Below are positions 6,418-15,503 of a stretch of DNA of 64,000 nt, piece by piece (the first letter of the stretch is position 1; each line of letters opens with the position of its first letter). The position numbers were made by a program, and so were the translations under genes. The stretch spans positions 1-64,000 of the forward strand of contig JAKLIW010000009.1 of the NCBI GenBank assembly GCA_022709425.1, written 5' to 3'. A model generated the notes under the pieces. The model saw nothing but the letters and a program-made list of their open reading frames with translations, did not search any database and was not told the DNA's origin. This stretch comes from a bacterium (GTDB lineage Bacteria > UBP6 > UBA1177 > JAKLFG01).

Positions 6418-7581
6418 ATGAAACGGGGACTTATCGGACGATACGAAATATCGATAACAGGCGGAGAAAAGGTGAGCGCCTTTGTGCCGGTCGCTTTGCC
6501 CCCCGCTCCGCCGATAGACCTCAGCCCCGACCGGCAGCGAAAACTGGAAGAGGCGCTGATGGCACTGGGGAGACTTGACAGCGTTTCGACACTGCTACCC
6601 GATCCGTTGCTGTTCCTTTATGCCTATGTGCGGCGGGAGGCGGTGCTCTCCTCCCAGATAGAGGGAACGCAATCCTCTCTTTCCGACTTTCTCCTGTTCG
6701 AATCGGCGGGAACGCCCGGCGTGCCGCTTGACGATGTGGTCGAGGTGTCGAACTATGTAGCGGCGCTCGATCACGGCATGACCCGCCTGCAGAAAGGTTT
6801 TCCGCTTTCCAACCGGCTGATCCGTGAGATGCATGCCCTGCTCCTGCGAAAAGGACGCGGCAGTGAAAAGATGCCGGGCCAGTTCCGGCGCACCCAGAAC
6901 TGGATCGGCGGAACCCGTCCGGGCAACGCCCGTTTCGTACCGCCGCCGCCGGCAGTGGTGGAGGATTGCATGGCGGCGTGGGAACGTTATCTACATGATG
7001 ACGGGCAGTCGGCGCTTATCAAGGCGGCGCTCGCCCATCTTCAGTTCGAGACCATCCATCCCTTCCTCGACGGCAACGGCCGTATAGGGCGTCTGTTCAT
7101 CGCTCTTCTTCTCCACCACGAACGCCTGCTTGCACAGCCGCTTCTCTATTTGAGTCTCTTCTTCAAGCGGCACCGGCAGGAATACTACCGGCTTCTCGAT
7201 GCGGTGCGCACCGAAGGCGATTGGGAGGCATGGATAGATTTCTTTCTCGACGGAGTGACGCAGACCGCCGGTGACGCAGTAGCGACGGCGCAGCGGCTGA
7301 CGACGCTCTTCCGCGAAGATACGGAGCGGCTTCAGGGGAGCGGTCGCTCCGCCGCGACCGTGCTGAAGGTGCATACCGCGATGAAGGAGCGACCGGTCCT
7401 GAATCTCGCGGAGGCCGCCCGGCGCAGCGGCCTAACCTTCCCCTCCGTGACCAAGGGGATGACCGCGTTGATGCAAGCGGGGATCGTGCGTGAAATGACC
7501 GGCAAAAAACGGGGCCGGATATTCGTCTACGACCGCTATCTCTCCATTCTCAACGAAGAAACCGAGCCGCTGGAACGGTGA
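6418..7581 (+). CDS. Fic-domain AMP-transferase with C-terminal winged helix
   Basis: The 387-residue protein has a Fic_N region (about 30-110), a Fic core with the complete active-site motif HPFLDGNGRIGR (about 214-225), and a C-terminal winged-helix domain (about 320-375, with LAEAARRSGLTFPSVTKGM). The full HxFxDGNGRxxR motif predicts transfer of AMP from ATP to a target hydroxyl. SSQIEG (78-83) fits the class II inhibitory motif (S/T)xxxE(G/N), so the enzyme is probably auto-inhibited. No separate antitoxin gene is adjacent. The perfect inverted repeat upstream suggests autoregulation. The target is unknown. It sits inside the polysaccharide region without obvious functional link. Confidence 0.9.
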   Translation: MKRGLIGRYEISITGGEKVSAFVPVALPPAPPIDLSPDRQRKLEEALMALGRLDSVSTLLPDPLLFLYAYVRREAVLSSQIEGTQSSLSDFLLFESAGTPGVPLDDVVEVSNYVAALDHGMTRLQKGFPLSNRLIREMHALLLRKGRGSEKMPGQFRRTQNWIGGTRPGNARFVPPPPAVVEDCMAAWERYLHDDGQSALIKAALAHLQFETIHPFLDGNGRIGRLFIALLLHHERLLAQPLLYLSLFFKRHRQEYYRLLDAVRTEGDWEAWIDFFLDGVTQTAGDAVATAQRLTTLFREDTERLQGSGRSAATVLKVHTAMKERPVLNLAEAARRSGLTFPSVTKGMTALMQAGIVREMTGKKRGRIFVYDRYLSILNEETEPLER

Positions 7582-7628
7582 CCCCTCCACCTTTTCTCAA
7601 CCTCACGACTCACGCCCCAAAATGTCCT

Positions 7629-7721
7629 AAATGAAGGACTGACCCCTCCTCCTGACCCCTCCTCAATGTCCTCCCCCGCCGCGCGGCACACCTCTCTTTC
7701 AAGAGAGGGGCCGGGGGTGAG
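7629..7721. repeat. Dispersed repeats between convergent genes
   Basis: AAATGAAGGACTGACCCCT (7629-7647) duplicates 3823-3841 and is followed by CCTGACCCCT iterations. CCTCTC-TTTCAA-GAGAGG (7691-7708) is a hairpin, followed by GGCCGGGGGTGAG, a sequence of the PHPNPL-type repeat class. The repeat touches the stop codon of the gene on the minus strand and could serve as terminator for either side. Confidence 0.6.
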
Positions 7722-10700
7722 TTACCTGAACAAATTCCTGATCTTCGACATGAGCGAGGTCGCCGCCGGGACATTCACTGCCGCCCCGTCGCCGCGGTTC
7801 CAGTCGCTGTAGTATCCCTTCGCATCGTAGCCGCGCACCTCGGCGTAGTAGGTCTGCCCGCTGACGATATCGGCATCGGTGATGATCGCTTGGAACCCAT
7901 TGGTCACCGTGACCACATCGGTTATGACCGCGCCCGACGCATTGACGATGCGGACATCGTACCCCTTCGCCTTGAACACCGGACTCCACGCCACGCCGAT
8001 ATAACCGGCGTATGCCTGCGAATCGATATCGGTGCCGACATTCTGTATCTTACCGTTCTTTATCACTACCTCGCGGGTCGGGAAGGTTTCGGTGTACCGT
8101 TTCTGATCGATCGCGTAGAGATAGCCGTCGGCAACCCCCACCACGATCTCGATGAGCCCGTCATCGTCGATGTCGGCCAGTATCGGATTCCCCACCGCAT
8201 AGTCGAACAGCCACGACCACGCGAGCGAGCCGTCCTCGGTGTTGACCACATAGAGATAACCGTCGGGACTCCCCACCACGAATTCCTCGAGTCCGTCGCC
8301 GTCAATGTCGCCTGACGCGATGTTGGAGAGTTTCGCGCCGGGACAATCGGTGCGGGTCAGGTACGAGGCATCGGGCAGTTCAATGGACATCCCAAGATAG
8401 AGACACTGTTTCCACAGCACCGACCCGTCCAGTCCCGAGTAGGCCGACAGATCGCCGTACTGACCGCCCAGCGCCACATCGAGCCCCGGGTTGGTGTCGA
8501 TATCGGCGAGCCCGGCATGGTTGAGTACCACATTATAATAGGAAGAGGTCGAAGTATACTTGATCTCCCAATTATTCGTGTTGTCCAGTTCCATCATCCG
8601 CTTGAGCGCCATTGCGTTGCCGAACAGTTCCACCGCGCCGTCGCCGTCGGTGTCGGCCGCGAAACCGTATTGAGAGTTCGCGCCGGTCTCCACGGTGCCG
8701 ATCCGCACGCCGGTCGCGCCGTCGAGCAGTTCGCTGCGAACATTGTGGATCACGAACAGGTCGCTGATGCCGTCGCCGGTCATGTCGGGGATGACCATCG
8801 GCGTCGCTTTACGGTAGGAATTCATGTCAATGGTGCTGTGAGAATAGAGCAGTGCTCCGGTCCGGCCGTTCACCGCCTCGATGCCGGTTGCGTTGTCGGG
8901 ATATTCGACGAAATAGGCGATATCGGCCATGCCGTCGCCATTGAAGTCGCCCGATACGAAATAGGCGGGACCGGTCTTTATCCCGGCGTACCAGTTGGTC
9001 CACAAGAGTGCGCCGGTCCCGGTACGCAACTCGAGCCCCATGTCGCCCGCCGCGTTGCGTATCCGGCGCAGGAACCCGTAATTGCCGGTACCGTCACGGT
9101 CGAACGAGAAAGGCTCCACCGCCTCGGCGCTGAACATGTTCCATACGCTCTTCGGCGCGGCATTGGGACTGCCGGTCAGCGTGTCGAGCAGGAACATCTT
9201 TTTGGTCGACTCTCGTGAAACAAGACGCGGATTCCCTTTTTCGGCGAACAGCACCGAATCGGTCGAGAAGCCGCCCGCCCTGATCGTTGCGTGACTCGTC
9301 AGGCTACCCGGCCCCACCTTGTACCAGAACACATGGCCGGTGTTGCGCGAAAGGACGAGGTCGGTACCATTGCCGTAGATGAACGCCATCTCTTCGCCGA
9401 GCGCCAGCGGTATCTGATGGGTCAAACTGCCGCCGTTCTGGACGATGGAGACGCTGTTGGCGAGGCCGTCACCGTCGCTGTCGTGCATCGCGATGAGTTC
9501 GTTCGCGCCGTCACCGTCGAAATCCTTGATGCAGGCGCTCCGGCGGACATTGGTGTCGTCCATATCTTCCCGCATCGGCCGCGCACAGGAGAGCAGGTTC
9601 AGGTTTGACCCGTTCCAGCGGGTGATGAAGGCGCCGCCGGAGAAGTTATAGGCAGTGACCGAGCCGTAGGTCGGGACGGTAAGCGCCGACGCATTCTTCA
9701 GGACGATCTCGGGCCTGCCGTCGCCGTTCAGATCGGCCACCCCTTCGAGATGCTGATCGGGCAGATATCCTTTTACCGCGCCGGTGGCGGCGTCGAGCAC
9801 GATGGTCACCCAGCGGTTCGGCAGGTTGATGCCGTCCTCGTCGCGGTCAACACGGACGCCATTCACGAGCACCAGTTCCAGCGTGTCGTTGTAAACAGAG
9901 ATAACAACTTCTTTCGCACCATCGCCGTCCAGATCGGCCACCGATTCGGGAACGATATCGAGTTTCACATCAGAGGTTCCCATGCCATATTCGTAATGCC
10001 ATTGAATGGCATCATTCAGGTAATCATAAATGGAGATATGAATCGATCCAGTATTTGTGTAAAGCGCGGCGTTCCCAGTAAAAACAAATTCGTTTTGCGG
10101 GTCATCATCAAGATTGGCGAGCATGCGAATTCCATCACTGAACTTGCCCACCGTCACCTGCACATTGCGATAACGGAGCAGTTGTCCAGTCGTAGCGTTC
10201 ATGATCCAGAGCCGCCCATAGTTCATCGCACTATCAAAAATCATCTCTTTGGTCGTCGAGTTCCCGTCGAGGTCGCCGAACACCGGTCGTGTCGCCCATT
10301 TCGGCAGGCCGGTGGTCACTTCCCATTTCACCGTTGGATTGGTAATGTCATCCGCGATCTCCAGCATCTTCAATGCGCTGACCGCTCGTTCTGGCCGCAG
10401 AAGCAATTCAACATCACCATCGTTGTCCACATCGGCAAGTGCCCAGACGGCGGGGTTTTGAAGATAGTGTGAAAATAGTTCATCGCCGGTTGCGGCATCG
10501 AGTATCCGCAACGTATCAGTACCATAGGTGAATATCTCGCGCGAACCGTCGCCGTTCACATCGAGCATACCAAGAACATTTTGCAGTCCTACCGTGCCGG
10601 TGTCCCAAACTGCTTTATCATTGGCCCCCTTCCGCACCGCATGACCGCCCATAGTGAAAACGAAGGGCTGTAATGAATTCTCATCGAATCGGAGCGTCAG

Positions 10701-10886
10701 GTCGGACGACGATCCTCCGGTGAAATAGGACCACTTGAGTTCCGGCGTCACGATATCGCCGATCCCCGGCGTACGTCCGGTACGCGCCGAGTCGAAGTTC
10801 CTCTGTGGCCAGATGTTGCTGTCATCCACGGCGTACAAAGCCGTCAGCCCGAAGAGCACACTCAGCATAACAATTAAGCTTTTCAT
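7722..10886 (-). CDS. Secreted FG-GAP/VCBS-repeat beta-propeller protein
   Basis: This 1054-residue protein has a cleavable signal peptide (MKSLIVMLSVLFGLTALYA). It carries a long series of FG-GAP/VCBS repeats with calcium-loop motifs such as DVNGDGSREIF, DVDNDGDVELLL, DLDGDGAKEVVIS, DFDGDGANELIA and DIDDDGLIEIVVG. They are spread over most of the chain, consistent with one or more integrin-alpha-like propellers. The last 100 residues look like a fibronectin-III-type domain (YYAEVRGYDAKGYYSDWN). It is likely exported to the cell surface or medium and may bind polysaccharide or protein; its role is not known. GAGGGAGGATACG before the ATG is a strong SD. It is transcribed opposite to the neighbouring polysaccharide genes. 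Confidence 0.85.
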   Translation of the reverse strand: MKSLIVMLSVLFGLTALYAVDDSNIWPQRNFDSARTGRTPGIGDIVTPELKWSYFTGGSSSDLTLRFDENSLQPFVFTMGGHAVRKGANDKAVWDTGTVGLQNVLGMLDVNGDGSREIFTYGTDTLRILDAATGDELFSHYLQNPAVWALADVDNDGDVELLLRPERAVSALKMLEIADDITNPTVKWEVTTGLPKWATRPVFGDLDGNSTTKEMIFDSAMNYGRLWIMNATTGQLLRYRNVQVTVGKFSDGIRMLANLDDDPQNEFVFTGNAALYTNTGSIHISIYDYLNDAIQWHYEYGMGTSDVKLDIVPESVADLDGDGAKEVVISVYNDTLELVLVNGVRVDRDEDGINLPNRWVTIVLDAATGAVKGYLPDQHLEGVADLNGDGRPEIVLKNASALTVPTYGSVTAYNFSGGAFITRWNGSNLNLLSCARPMREDMDDTNVRRSACIKDFDGDGANELIAMHDSDGDGLANSVSIVQNGGSLTHQIPLALGEEMAFIYGNGTDLVLSRNTGHVFWYKVGPGSLTSHATIRAGGFSTDSVLFAEKGNPRLVSRESTKKMFLLDTLTGSPNAAPKSVWNMFSAEAVEPFSFDRDGTGNYGFLRRIRNAAGDMGLELRTGTGALLWTNWYAGIKTGPAYFVSGDFNGDGMADIAYFVEYPDNATGIEAVNGRTGALLYSHSTIDMNSYRKATPMVIPDMTGDGISDLFVIHNVRSELLDGATGVRIGTVETGANSQYGFAADTDGDGAVELFGNAMALKRMMELDNTNNWEIKYTSTSSYYNVVLNHAGLADIDTNPGLDVALGGQYGDLSAYSGLDGSVLWKQCLYLGMSIELPDASYLTRTDCPGAKLSNIASGDIDGDGLEEFVVGSPDGYLYVVNTEDGSLAWSWLFDYAVGNPILADIDDDGLIEIVVGVADGYLYAIDQKRYTETFPTREVVIKNGKIQNVGTDIDSQAYAGYIGVAWSPVFKAKGYDVRIVNASGAVITDVVTVTNGFQAIITDADIVSGQTYYAEVRGYDAKGYYSDWNRGDGAAVNVPAATSLMSKIRNLFR

Positions 10887-10924
10887 CGTATCCTCCCTCT
10901 CAAACCGTCAATGAACATAGCCTC

Positions 10925-10952
10925 ATATTATCAAGATTTAAGAGTCTGTCAA
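10925..10952 (-). promoter_or_regulatory. Promoter of the FG-GAP protein gene
   Basis: On the minus strand: TTGACA (10952-10947), 16 nt, TAATAT (10930-10925), about 40 nt before the start codon, in an AT-rich patch. Confidence 0.65.
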
Positions 10953-11094
10953 CTTAATTTATGCAAAATATATTCGGATACTTGTTGTCCGGTATCGACG
11001 CATCCGCAACATTTGAAACTACTCGATTGTCAAACCGACATGATGTGCCCGGTTCCCTTTTCAATTTTAAACAGGCGACTTATCGCCACTCAAC
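10953..11094. other. Intergenic region between divergent genes
   Basis: AT-rich DNA without a recognisable gene, lying between the FG-GAP promoter and the REP-like element that precedes the polysaccharide promoter. I see no further structure. Confidence 0.5.
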
Positions 11095-11120
11095 AGGGCG
11101 AACACAAGATTCGCCCCTAC
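11095..11120. repeat. REP-like palindrome upstream of the second polysaccharide operon
   Basis: AGGGCGAACAC-AAGA-TTCGCCCCTAC: a member of the GTAGGGGCG family (inverse orientation). It is followed by AATTCGGTTTTTC, the same tail that follows the copy at 4943. Confidence 0.8.
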
Positions 11121-11133
11121 AATTCGGTTTTTC

Positions 11134-11161
11134 CGTTCACCGTTCACCGTTCACCGCTCAC
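11134..11161 (+). repeat. Heptamer tandem repeat CGTTCAC
   Basis: Three perfect CGTTCAC units and one CGCTCAC unit in tandem between the REP-like palindrome and the promoter. Tandem tracts also occupy the equivalent position at 4970-4991 (11-mer) and 24224-24244 (GTGAGAC). Confidence 0.8.
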
Positions 11162-11182
11162 TCTTCACCGATCCCCATTTTC

Positions 11183-11210
11183 TTGCTTTGCCCGGTCCGT
11201 TCTCTATAAT
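11183..11210 (+). promoter_or_regulatory. Promoter of the main polysaccharide operon
   Basis: TTGCTT (11183-11188), 16 nt, TATAAT (11205-11210), then CGC. It is nearly identical in layout to the promoter at 5006-5033. The first start codon is 60 nt downstream. Confidence 0.75.
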
Positions 11211-11270
11211 CGCGGAGTTGTTGACGGGGGTCGAATGTTTTCAACCATACTGACAGACGAGGTATAGGTC

Positions 11271-12293
11271 ATGCTTAAGGGCAGAACACTGTTGATCACA
11301 GGCGGGACGGGCTCTTTCGGGAATACGGTATTGAATCGATTCCTGAAGACCGATATCGGAGAGATCCGCATCTTCTCCCGGGACGAGAAGAAGCAGGAAG
11401 ATATGCGGATAAAGTACAAGAACGACAAACTGAAATTCTATATAGGTGATGTCCGTGATTTCGACAGCATCAATTCCGCCATGTCGGGAGTGGACTTCGT
11501 TTTCAATGCCGCGGCACTCAAACAGGTTCCGAGTTGTGAATTCTTTCCCATCGAGGCGGTAAAGACCAACATCATCGGCACCGACAACACCCTGCGGGCG
11601 GCTATCAACCACGGCGTGAAAAAGGTGGTGGTGCTCAGCACCGATAAGGCGGTCTATCCGATCAACGCCATGGGGATGAGCAAGGGACTCATGGAAAAAT
11701 GTGCCATCGCCCAAAGCCGAACCGTCCACGAAGGAGGGACGCGGATATGCTGTACCCGTTACGGCAATGTCATGGCCTCGCGCGGTTCGGTCATCCCTCT
11801 CTTCTGTCAACAGATCAAGAACGGTTTGCCGGTGACCATCACTGACCCCGAGATGACCCGCTTCATGATGTCTCTGGACGATGCGGTCGATCTGGTGATG
11901 TATGCCTTCGAACACGGAGAACAGGGAGACTTGTTCGTTCAGAAATCACCAGCAACGACTATCGAAATGTTGGCCAAAGTTCTGCGCAAGATATTCGAGG
12001 CGAACAACCAGATCAAGTCGATCGGCACGCGGCACGGCGAAAAGAAGTATGAAACGCTCGTCACTAGAGAAGAGATGCAAAAGGCGGTCGATTTGGGGAA
12101 TTATTATCGTGTCCCGGCCGACAATCGGGACCTTAACTATCAAAAATACTTGACTGAAGGAACCACAGGAATAGCAGAAAAGATAGAATATACATCAGAC
12201 AACACCTATCGTCTGAACGAAAAAGAACTCGAAGCATTAATTTTGAAACTTCCCTACATTCAGGATGCTTTGAATGATCGGGAGGAAAAGTAA
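11271..12293 (+). CDS. UDP-N-acetylglucosamine 4,6-dehydratase/5-epimerase (WbjB/WbvB/CapE family)
   Basis: This 340-residue extended SDR enzyme acts on UDP-GlcNAc, giving the 4-keto-6-deoxy-L-hexose intermediate for amino-sugar synthesis. The NAD(P) motif TGGTGSFG lies at residues 10-17. FNAAALKQVPSCEFFP (around 80-95) is the family hallmark. The active-site region shows STDKAVYPINAMGMSK, with Met at the position of the usual Tyr of YxxxK, as seen in this dehydratase family. There is no membrane segment, so it is the short soluble form and not a WbpM-like one. It is the first gene of a long operon; the next gene starts directly after its stop codon. Confidence 0.88.
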   Translation: MLKGRTLLITGGTGSFGNTVLNRFLKTDIGEIRIFSRDEKKQEDMRIKYKNDKLKFYIGDVRDFDSINSAMSGVDFVFNAAALKQVPSCEFFPIEAVKTNIIGTDNTLRAAINHGVKKVVVLSTDKAVYPINAMGMSKGLMEKCAIAQSRTVHEGGTRICCTRYGNVMASRGSVIPLFCQQIKNGLPVTITDPEMTRFMMSLDDAVDLVMYAFEHGEQGDLFVQKSPATTIEMLAKVLRKIFEANNQIKSIGTRHGEKKYETLVTREEMQKAVDLGNYYRVPADNRDLNYQKYLTEGTTGIAEKIEYTSDNTYRLNEKELEALILKLPYIQDALNDREEK

Positions 12294-13169
12294 TTGAAGA
12301 TACTGATTCTTGGCGCAAACGGCATGGCGGGCCATGTTGTGGCACACTACTTCATCGAACAAGGACACGAAGTCACCACTTTTTCACAGGCTCCGGTATC
12401 GTTTGGCAAAAATATCGTCGGCGATGCATTCGACTCCTCTTTTTTCCGGTCGCTTTTGACTGGAGACGATTTCGACGCGGTAATCAACAGCATCGGCCTG
12501 TTGATCAGAGAAAGCGATGCTCATCCCGCGAATGCGATATATCTGAACAGTTATCTTCCCCACTTTGCCGTCGAGGTGCTCCGGGGAAAGAAGACAAAAT
12601 TCATTCAGATGAGCACCGATTGCGTTTTTGCCGGGAACACCGGCCCATATCGGGAAAATAGTTTTCCCGACGGTAGGTTGTTCTATGACCGCACCAAGGC
12701 GCTCGGCGAGATCAATGACACCAAGAATCTGACCTTTCGAAATTCCATCATTGGTCCCGACATGAACGCCCAAGGTGTTGGCCTGTTCAACTGGTTCATG
12801 CGGCAAAAGGGGGAGATACGGGGATTTGTCGGTGCACTGTGGACGGGAGTTACCACGATCACTCTGGCGAAAGCCATGGAAAAGGCGATACAGGAGGACA
12901 TTGCCGGGATATACAATCTGGTCAATAATTCAAACATAAGCAAATTCGAATTGCTAAGTCTCTTTAACAAACATCTGCGAAACAACGAAGCAATGATCAT
13001 CCCAGACAATACCATCGCATTAAACAAGTCGCTGGTCAACACGCGAATCGACTTCTCTTTCAATGTGCCAACATACGAAGAGATGGTGCTTGAGCTGGTC
13101 GCATGGATCGATACCCATAAAGAACTTTATCCGCATTATTGGGAGATACGGAGAACTCATGAGAAATAG
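12294..13169 (+). CDS. RmlD-like sugar-nucleotide reductase (WbvR-like)
   Basis: A 291-residue SDR of the RmlD/dTDP-4-dehydrorhamnose reductase family: N-terminal ILGANGMAGHVVAHYF, a STDCVFAG motif near residue 102 and YDRTKALGE (YxxxK) near 125. It begins with TTG immediately after the stop of the dehydratase gene, with GGAGG eight nt upstream, so the TTG start is well supported. Following a UDP-GlcNAc 4,6-dehydratase, an RmlD-type reductase (not the longer CapF/WbjC with a cupin domain) matches the known WbvB-WbvR route to UDP-L-rhamnosamine. The 2-epimerase that would yield UDP-L-QuiNAc is not in this window. Confidence 0.8.
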   Translation: MKILILGANGMAGHVVAHYFIEQGHEVTTFSQAPVSFGKNIVGDAFDSSFFRSLLTGDDFDAVINSIGLLIRESDAHPANAIYLNSYLPHFAVEVLRGKKTKFIQMSTDCVFAGNTGPYRENSFPDGRLFYDRTKALGEINDTKNLTFRNSIIGPDMNAQGVGLFNWFMRQKGEIRGFVGALWTGVTTITLAKAMEKAIQEDIAGIYNLVNNSNISKFELLSLFNKHLRNNEAMIIPDNTIALNKSLVNTRIDFSFNVPTYEEMVLELVAWIDTHKELYPHYWEIRRTHEK

Positions 13170-14307
13170 AGCGGAACTAATTTTCTGGTTCGAAACCCCT
13201 CCCAAAGTAAGCAAAGGAGCATTCAACTATGTTTCCCGGAACTGGGGCAACAAGGTCTTTTACATATGCAGGAGAGACCTCAGCCAAGAAAGAAAAGCAA
13301 CGAAGTGGGACGACGGAGATTTTGGTGATGCTGAAGTAATTATGCTTTCCCAACATCCCGATCCTGATGTCATAGTTGAAAAGATATTTAATGCCCATCC
13401 AAACGCAATTCACATAGTGGCAGGATTCGATATACCCATGACGCGGCAGATAAAAAAATATATTTTGAAAAAAGATATGAATGTGGCCGTGTTTTGTGAA
13501 CGACCGGATATGATGGGAGGCGCTATCGAACGCCTTGCGCGGTCTATGTATTTCAAATATAAGTATTCGAAGCTCCGAAGATTGTTTGATCCTTATGTCG
13601 AGGTTTTTTTGCCGTTGGGAATGAAAGGCGTGAACACTTTTGCCTCATACGGATGGGATCGAAAGAAAATGTATCCCTTCATGTACAATCCTATAATCAA
13701 GAAAAAAAACGCGTCATCAATCGATGAAAAGATGCATGAAGGACCGATCCGGTTTTTATATGTTGGTAGATTCTACTACAAGACGAAAGGTATCGATACC
13801 TTGATGAAAGCATGTCAAATGCTTGCGGGCGATTGGAAACTAGACCTCGTAGGGGGATATGGCAAGGACAGAGAGGGCGTTTTGAACTGGGCAAAAGGAC
13901 AGGAAAAAGTTGAATTTCTAGGGGTTTGGCCTTCGGAAGAGGTCTGCAACAACATCATGAATTATGATGTCGTTGTGGTGCCGGCAAAATACGAAGGGTG
14001 GAACATGCTTCCCAATGAGGCGATCCATGCCGGCGTGGGAGTTATTATCACGGAGGAGGCGACTAGCGATGAATTGATCGCCAGTAGTGGTGCGGGAGTG
14101 GTGTTGCCTTACAATGATCCCCGTGCATTGGCGAAGGCTATGCAGTCGGTTATAGACAAACCAGAACTCGCGCAAACATGGAAGAAGAAGGCATCTTCTT
14201 TTATCGATAGAATTTCTTCTCCGGTGGTGGGCGAGTACTTTATGGATGTTCTGGATTGCACTTTTTATTACAATGGGCGGGAAAAACCAAAGTGTCCGTG
14301 GCTGTAA
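13159..14307 (+). CDS. GT4-type glycosyltransferase
   Basis: A 382-residue GT-B protein. The C-terminal Rossmann domain starts at IRFLYVGRFYYKTKGIDTL (about 195-213) and carries the family pattern VVPAKYEGWNMLPNEAIHAG (about 275-294), where the Glu of NEA corresponds to the EX7E region binding the nucleotide-sugar. The ATG at 13159 overlaps the preceding gene by 11 nt and is preferred to an in-frame GTG at 13063 lying deep inside that gene. It should add one sugar to the polyprenyl-linked repeat unit on the cytoplasmic face. Its base composition is lower in G+C than the two preceding genes. Confidence 0.85.
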   Translation: MRNRAELIFWFETPPKVSKGAFNYVSRNWGNKVFYICRRDLSQERKATKWDDGDFGDAEVIMLSQHPDPDVIVEKIFNAHPNAIHIVAGFDIPMTRQIKKYILKKDMNVAVFCERPDMMGGAIERLARSMYFKYKYSKLRRLFDPYVEVFLPLGMKGVNTFASYGWDRKKMYPFMYNPIIKKKNASSIDEKMHEGPIRFLYVGRFYYKTKGIDTLMKACQMLAGDWKLDLVGGYGKDREGVLNWAKGQEKVEFLGVWPSEEVCNNIMNYDVVVVPAKYEGWNMLPNEAIHAGVGVIITEEATSDELIASSGAGVVLPYNDPRALAKAMQSVIDKPELAQTWKKKASSFIDRISSPVVGEYFMDVLDCTFYYNGREKPKCPWL

Positions 14308-14312
14308 TGTGA

Positions 14313-15503
14313 ATGAATAGCAAAAACAAGAGATTCCTTTATCCTACCATAATTTTCTGTTTACTGATAATTTATGCTATCAGTGATTTAATGAATAGTG
14401 GCCAAGCTGGTTTTAGAAAAGAAGTAAATCGTCAAAATGTCTACATTTTCTTAAGTGCCATAGTTTTTCTAATGTCTTTATATTCTTTTTTAAAAATGCA
14501 AAAAGAAATATTGAAAACTTCCTTGTCGGTCTTATTGTGGTTGATTTCTTTTTGGGTTATGATTGTAAATCTCGTAGTAGCCTATGACTCTTGGGTCTCC
14601 ATTGTTCATTTCTCTTTGGCGGTTTGGTGGATTGTCAGTTACTATTTTTTTTATATTTATATCTCTCGTAATCCGAGTTCGGAAAACTATATCAAATTCT
14701 TGTTTGTCGTTATGTTTTTATTTTATGTCTGGGCAAATCTTTTTACCCGACAAAACATCTTAGCTTCGGTTAATGTGGAATTTGCGATTACCGGTTATTC
14801 TTATTATCTTATAGTGTTTGTCCCTATACTGTTATTATTGAGAACATCTTGGCTAAGGACCGCTCTTGTTTTTGTTGCTTCAATTATGATAATAACTAGC
14901 TATAAAAGAGGGCCCATTGTTATTCTTCCTTTAATGCTTCTTGTTCATCAATTCTCGTTGACATTCTTAAATAGAAAATGGTTATCATTTATTGTAAAAA
15001 GTGTTTTTATCTGTGCTTTCATTGCTGGTATCTTTGCGTATGTAGACGAAGAAAGCGATAGCTTTTTGAGTGATCGCTTTAGTGAGGAAGAGCTAGAGTA
15101 CGGATCGGGAAGAAATGAATTACGAGAACAATCTATGGAAAGTATAACAGAAAGGTCTTTTCCCGAACTTTTTGTTGGCACCGGTAGTGGTTCCTCGATA
15201 CATTTTCTGGGGACCGGTGCTCATAACGAATGGATTGAGTTTTTGTTCAGTTTCGGTATCATCGGAGTCATTTTGTTCGGATTATTTTGTATGCTCATTA
15301 TTAAAAGATATTTTGCACTGCTTCGCGCTCGGTCGCGCTATGCTTCGGTATACGGGATGGCGGCTATATTTGTTTTAATGGTTAGTGTCTTCAGTGGTTT
15401 CTACTTTACTCATTCTTCTTTTTATTGTTTTGCTTTTTTAGGTTTTGCCGAGGCGTTGATAGCGCAGGAGCGGAGCAAACAAAAACCGGCGGAGGACATA
15501 TAA
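14313..15503 (+). CDS. O-antigen polymerase/ligase-like membrane protein (Wzy-like)
   Basis: A 396-residue polytopic membrane protein with about ten to twelve hydrophobic helices. A larger hydrophilic loop follows SDRFSEEELEYGSGRNELRE (about residues 250-270) and contains a GTGSGS.HFLGTGAHNEWIEF motif. Loops with R-x-x-x and H-N-x-x, placed near the C-terminus, are typical of the Wzy/WaaL (O-antigen ligase) superfamily. In a Wzx/Wzy pathway it would polymerise repeat units in the periplasm. It is the only polymerase-like protein in this locus besides the GT-C protein at 20.5 kb. It is markedly AT-rich, as wzy genes often are, which suggests horizontal origin. Confidence 0.8.
   Translation: MNSKNKRFLYPTIIFCLLIIYAISDLMNSGQAGFRKEVNRQNVYIFLSAIVFLMSLYSFLKMQKEILKTSLSVLLWLISFWVMIVNLVVAYDSWVSIVHFSLAVWWIVSYYFFYIYISRNPSSENYIKFLFVVMFLFYVWANLFTRQNILASVNVEFAITGYSYYLIVFVPILLLLRTSWLRTALVFVASIMIITSYKRGPIVILPLMLLVHQFSLTFLNRKWLSFIVKSVFICAFIAGIFAYVDEESDSFLSDRFSEEELEYGSGRNELREQSMESITERSFPELFVGTGSGSSIHFLGTGAHNEWIEFLFSFGIIGVILFGLFCMLIIKRYFALLRARSRYASVYGMAAIFVLMVSVFSGFYFTHSSFYCFAFLGFAEALIAQERSKQKPAEDI

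Noticed and set aside
8517..10472. Plus-strand open frames opposite the FG-GAP protein gene
   Set aside because: They mirror the Asp/Gly-rich repeat codons of the real gene and show no start signals or domains.
13063..13158. Longer N-terminus for the GT4 gene starting at an in-frame GTG at 13063
   Set aside because: It would lie wholly inside the reductase gene, and the ATG at 13159 already gives a standard GT4 start with normal operon overlap.
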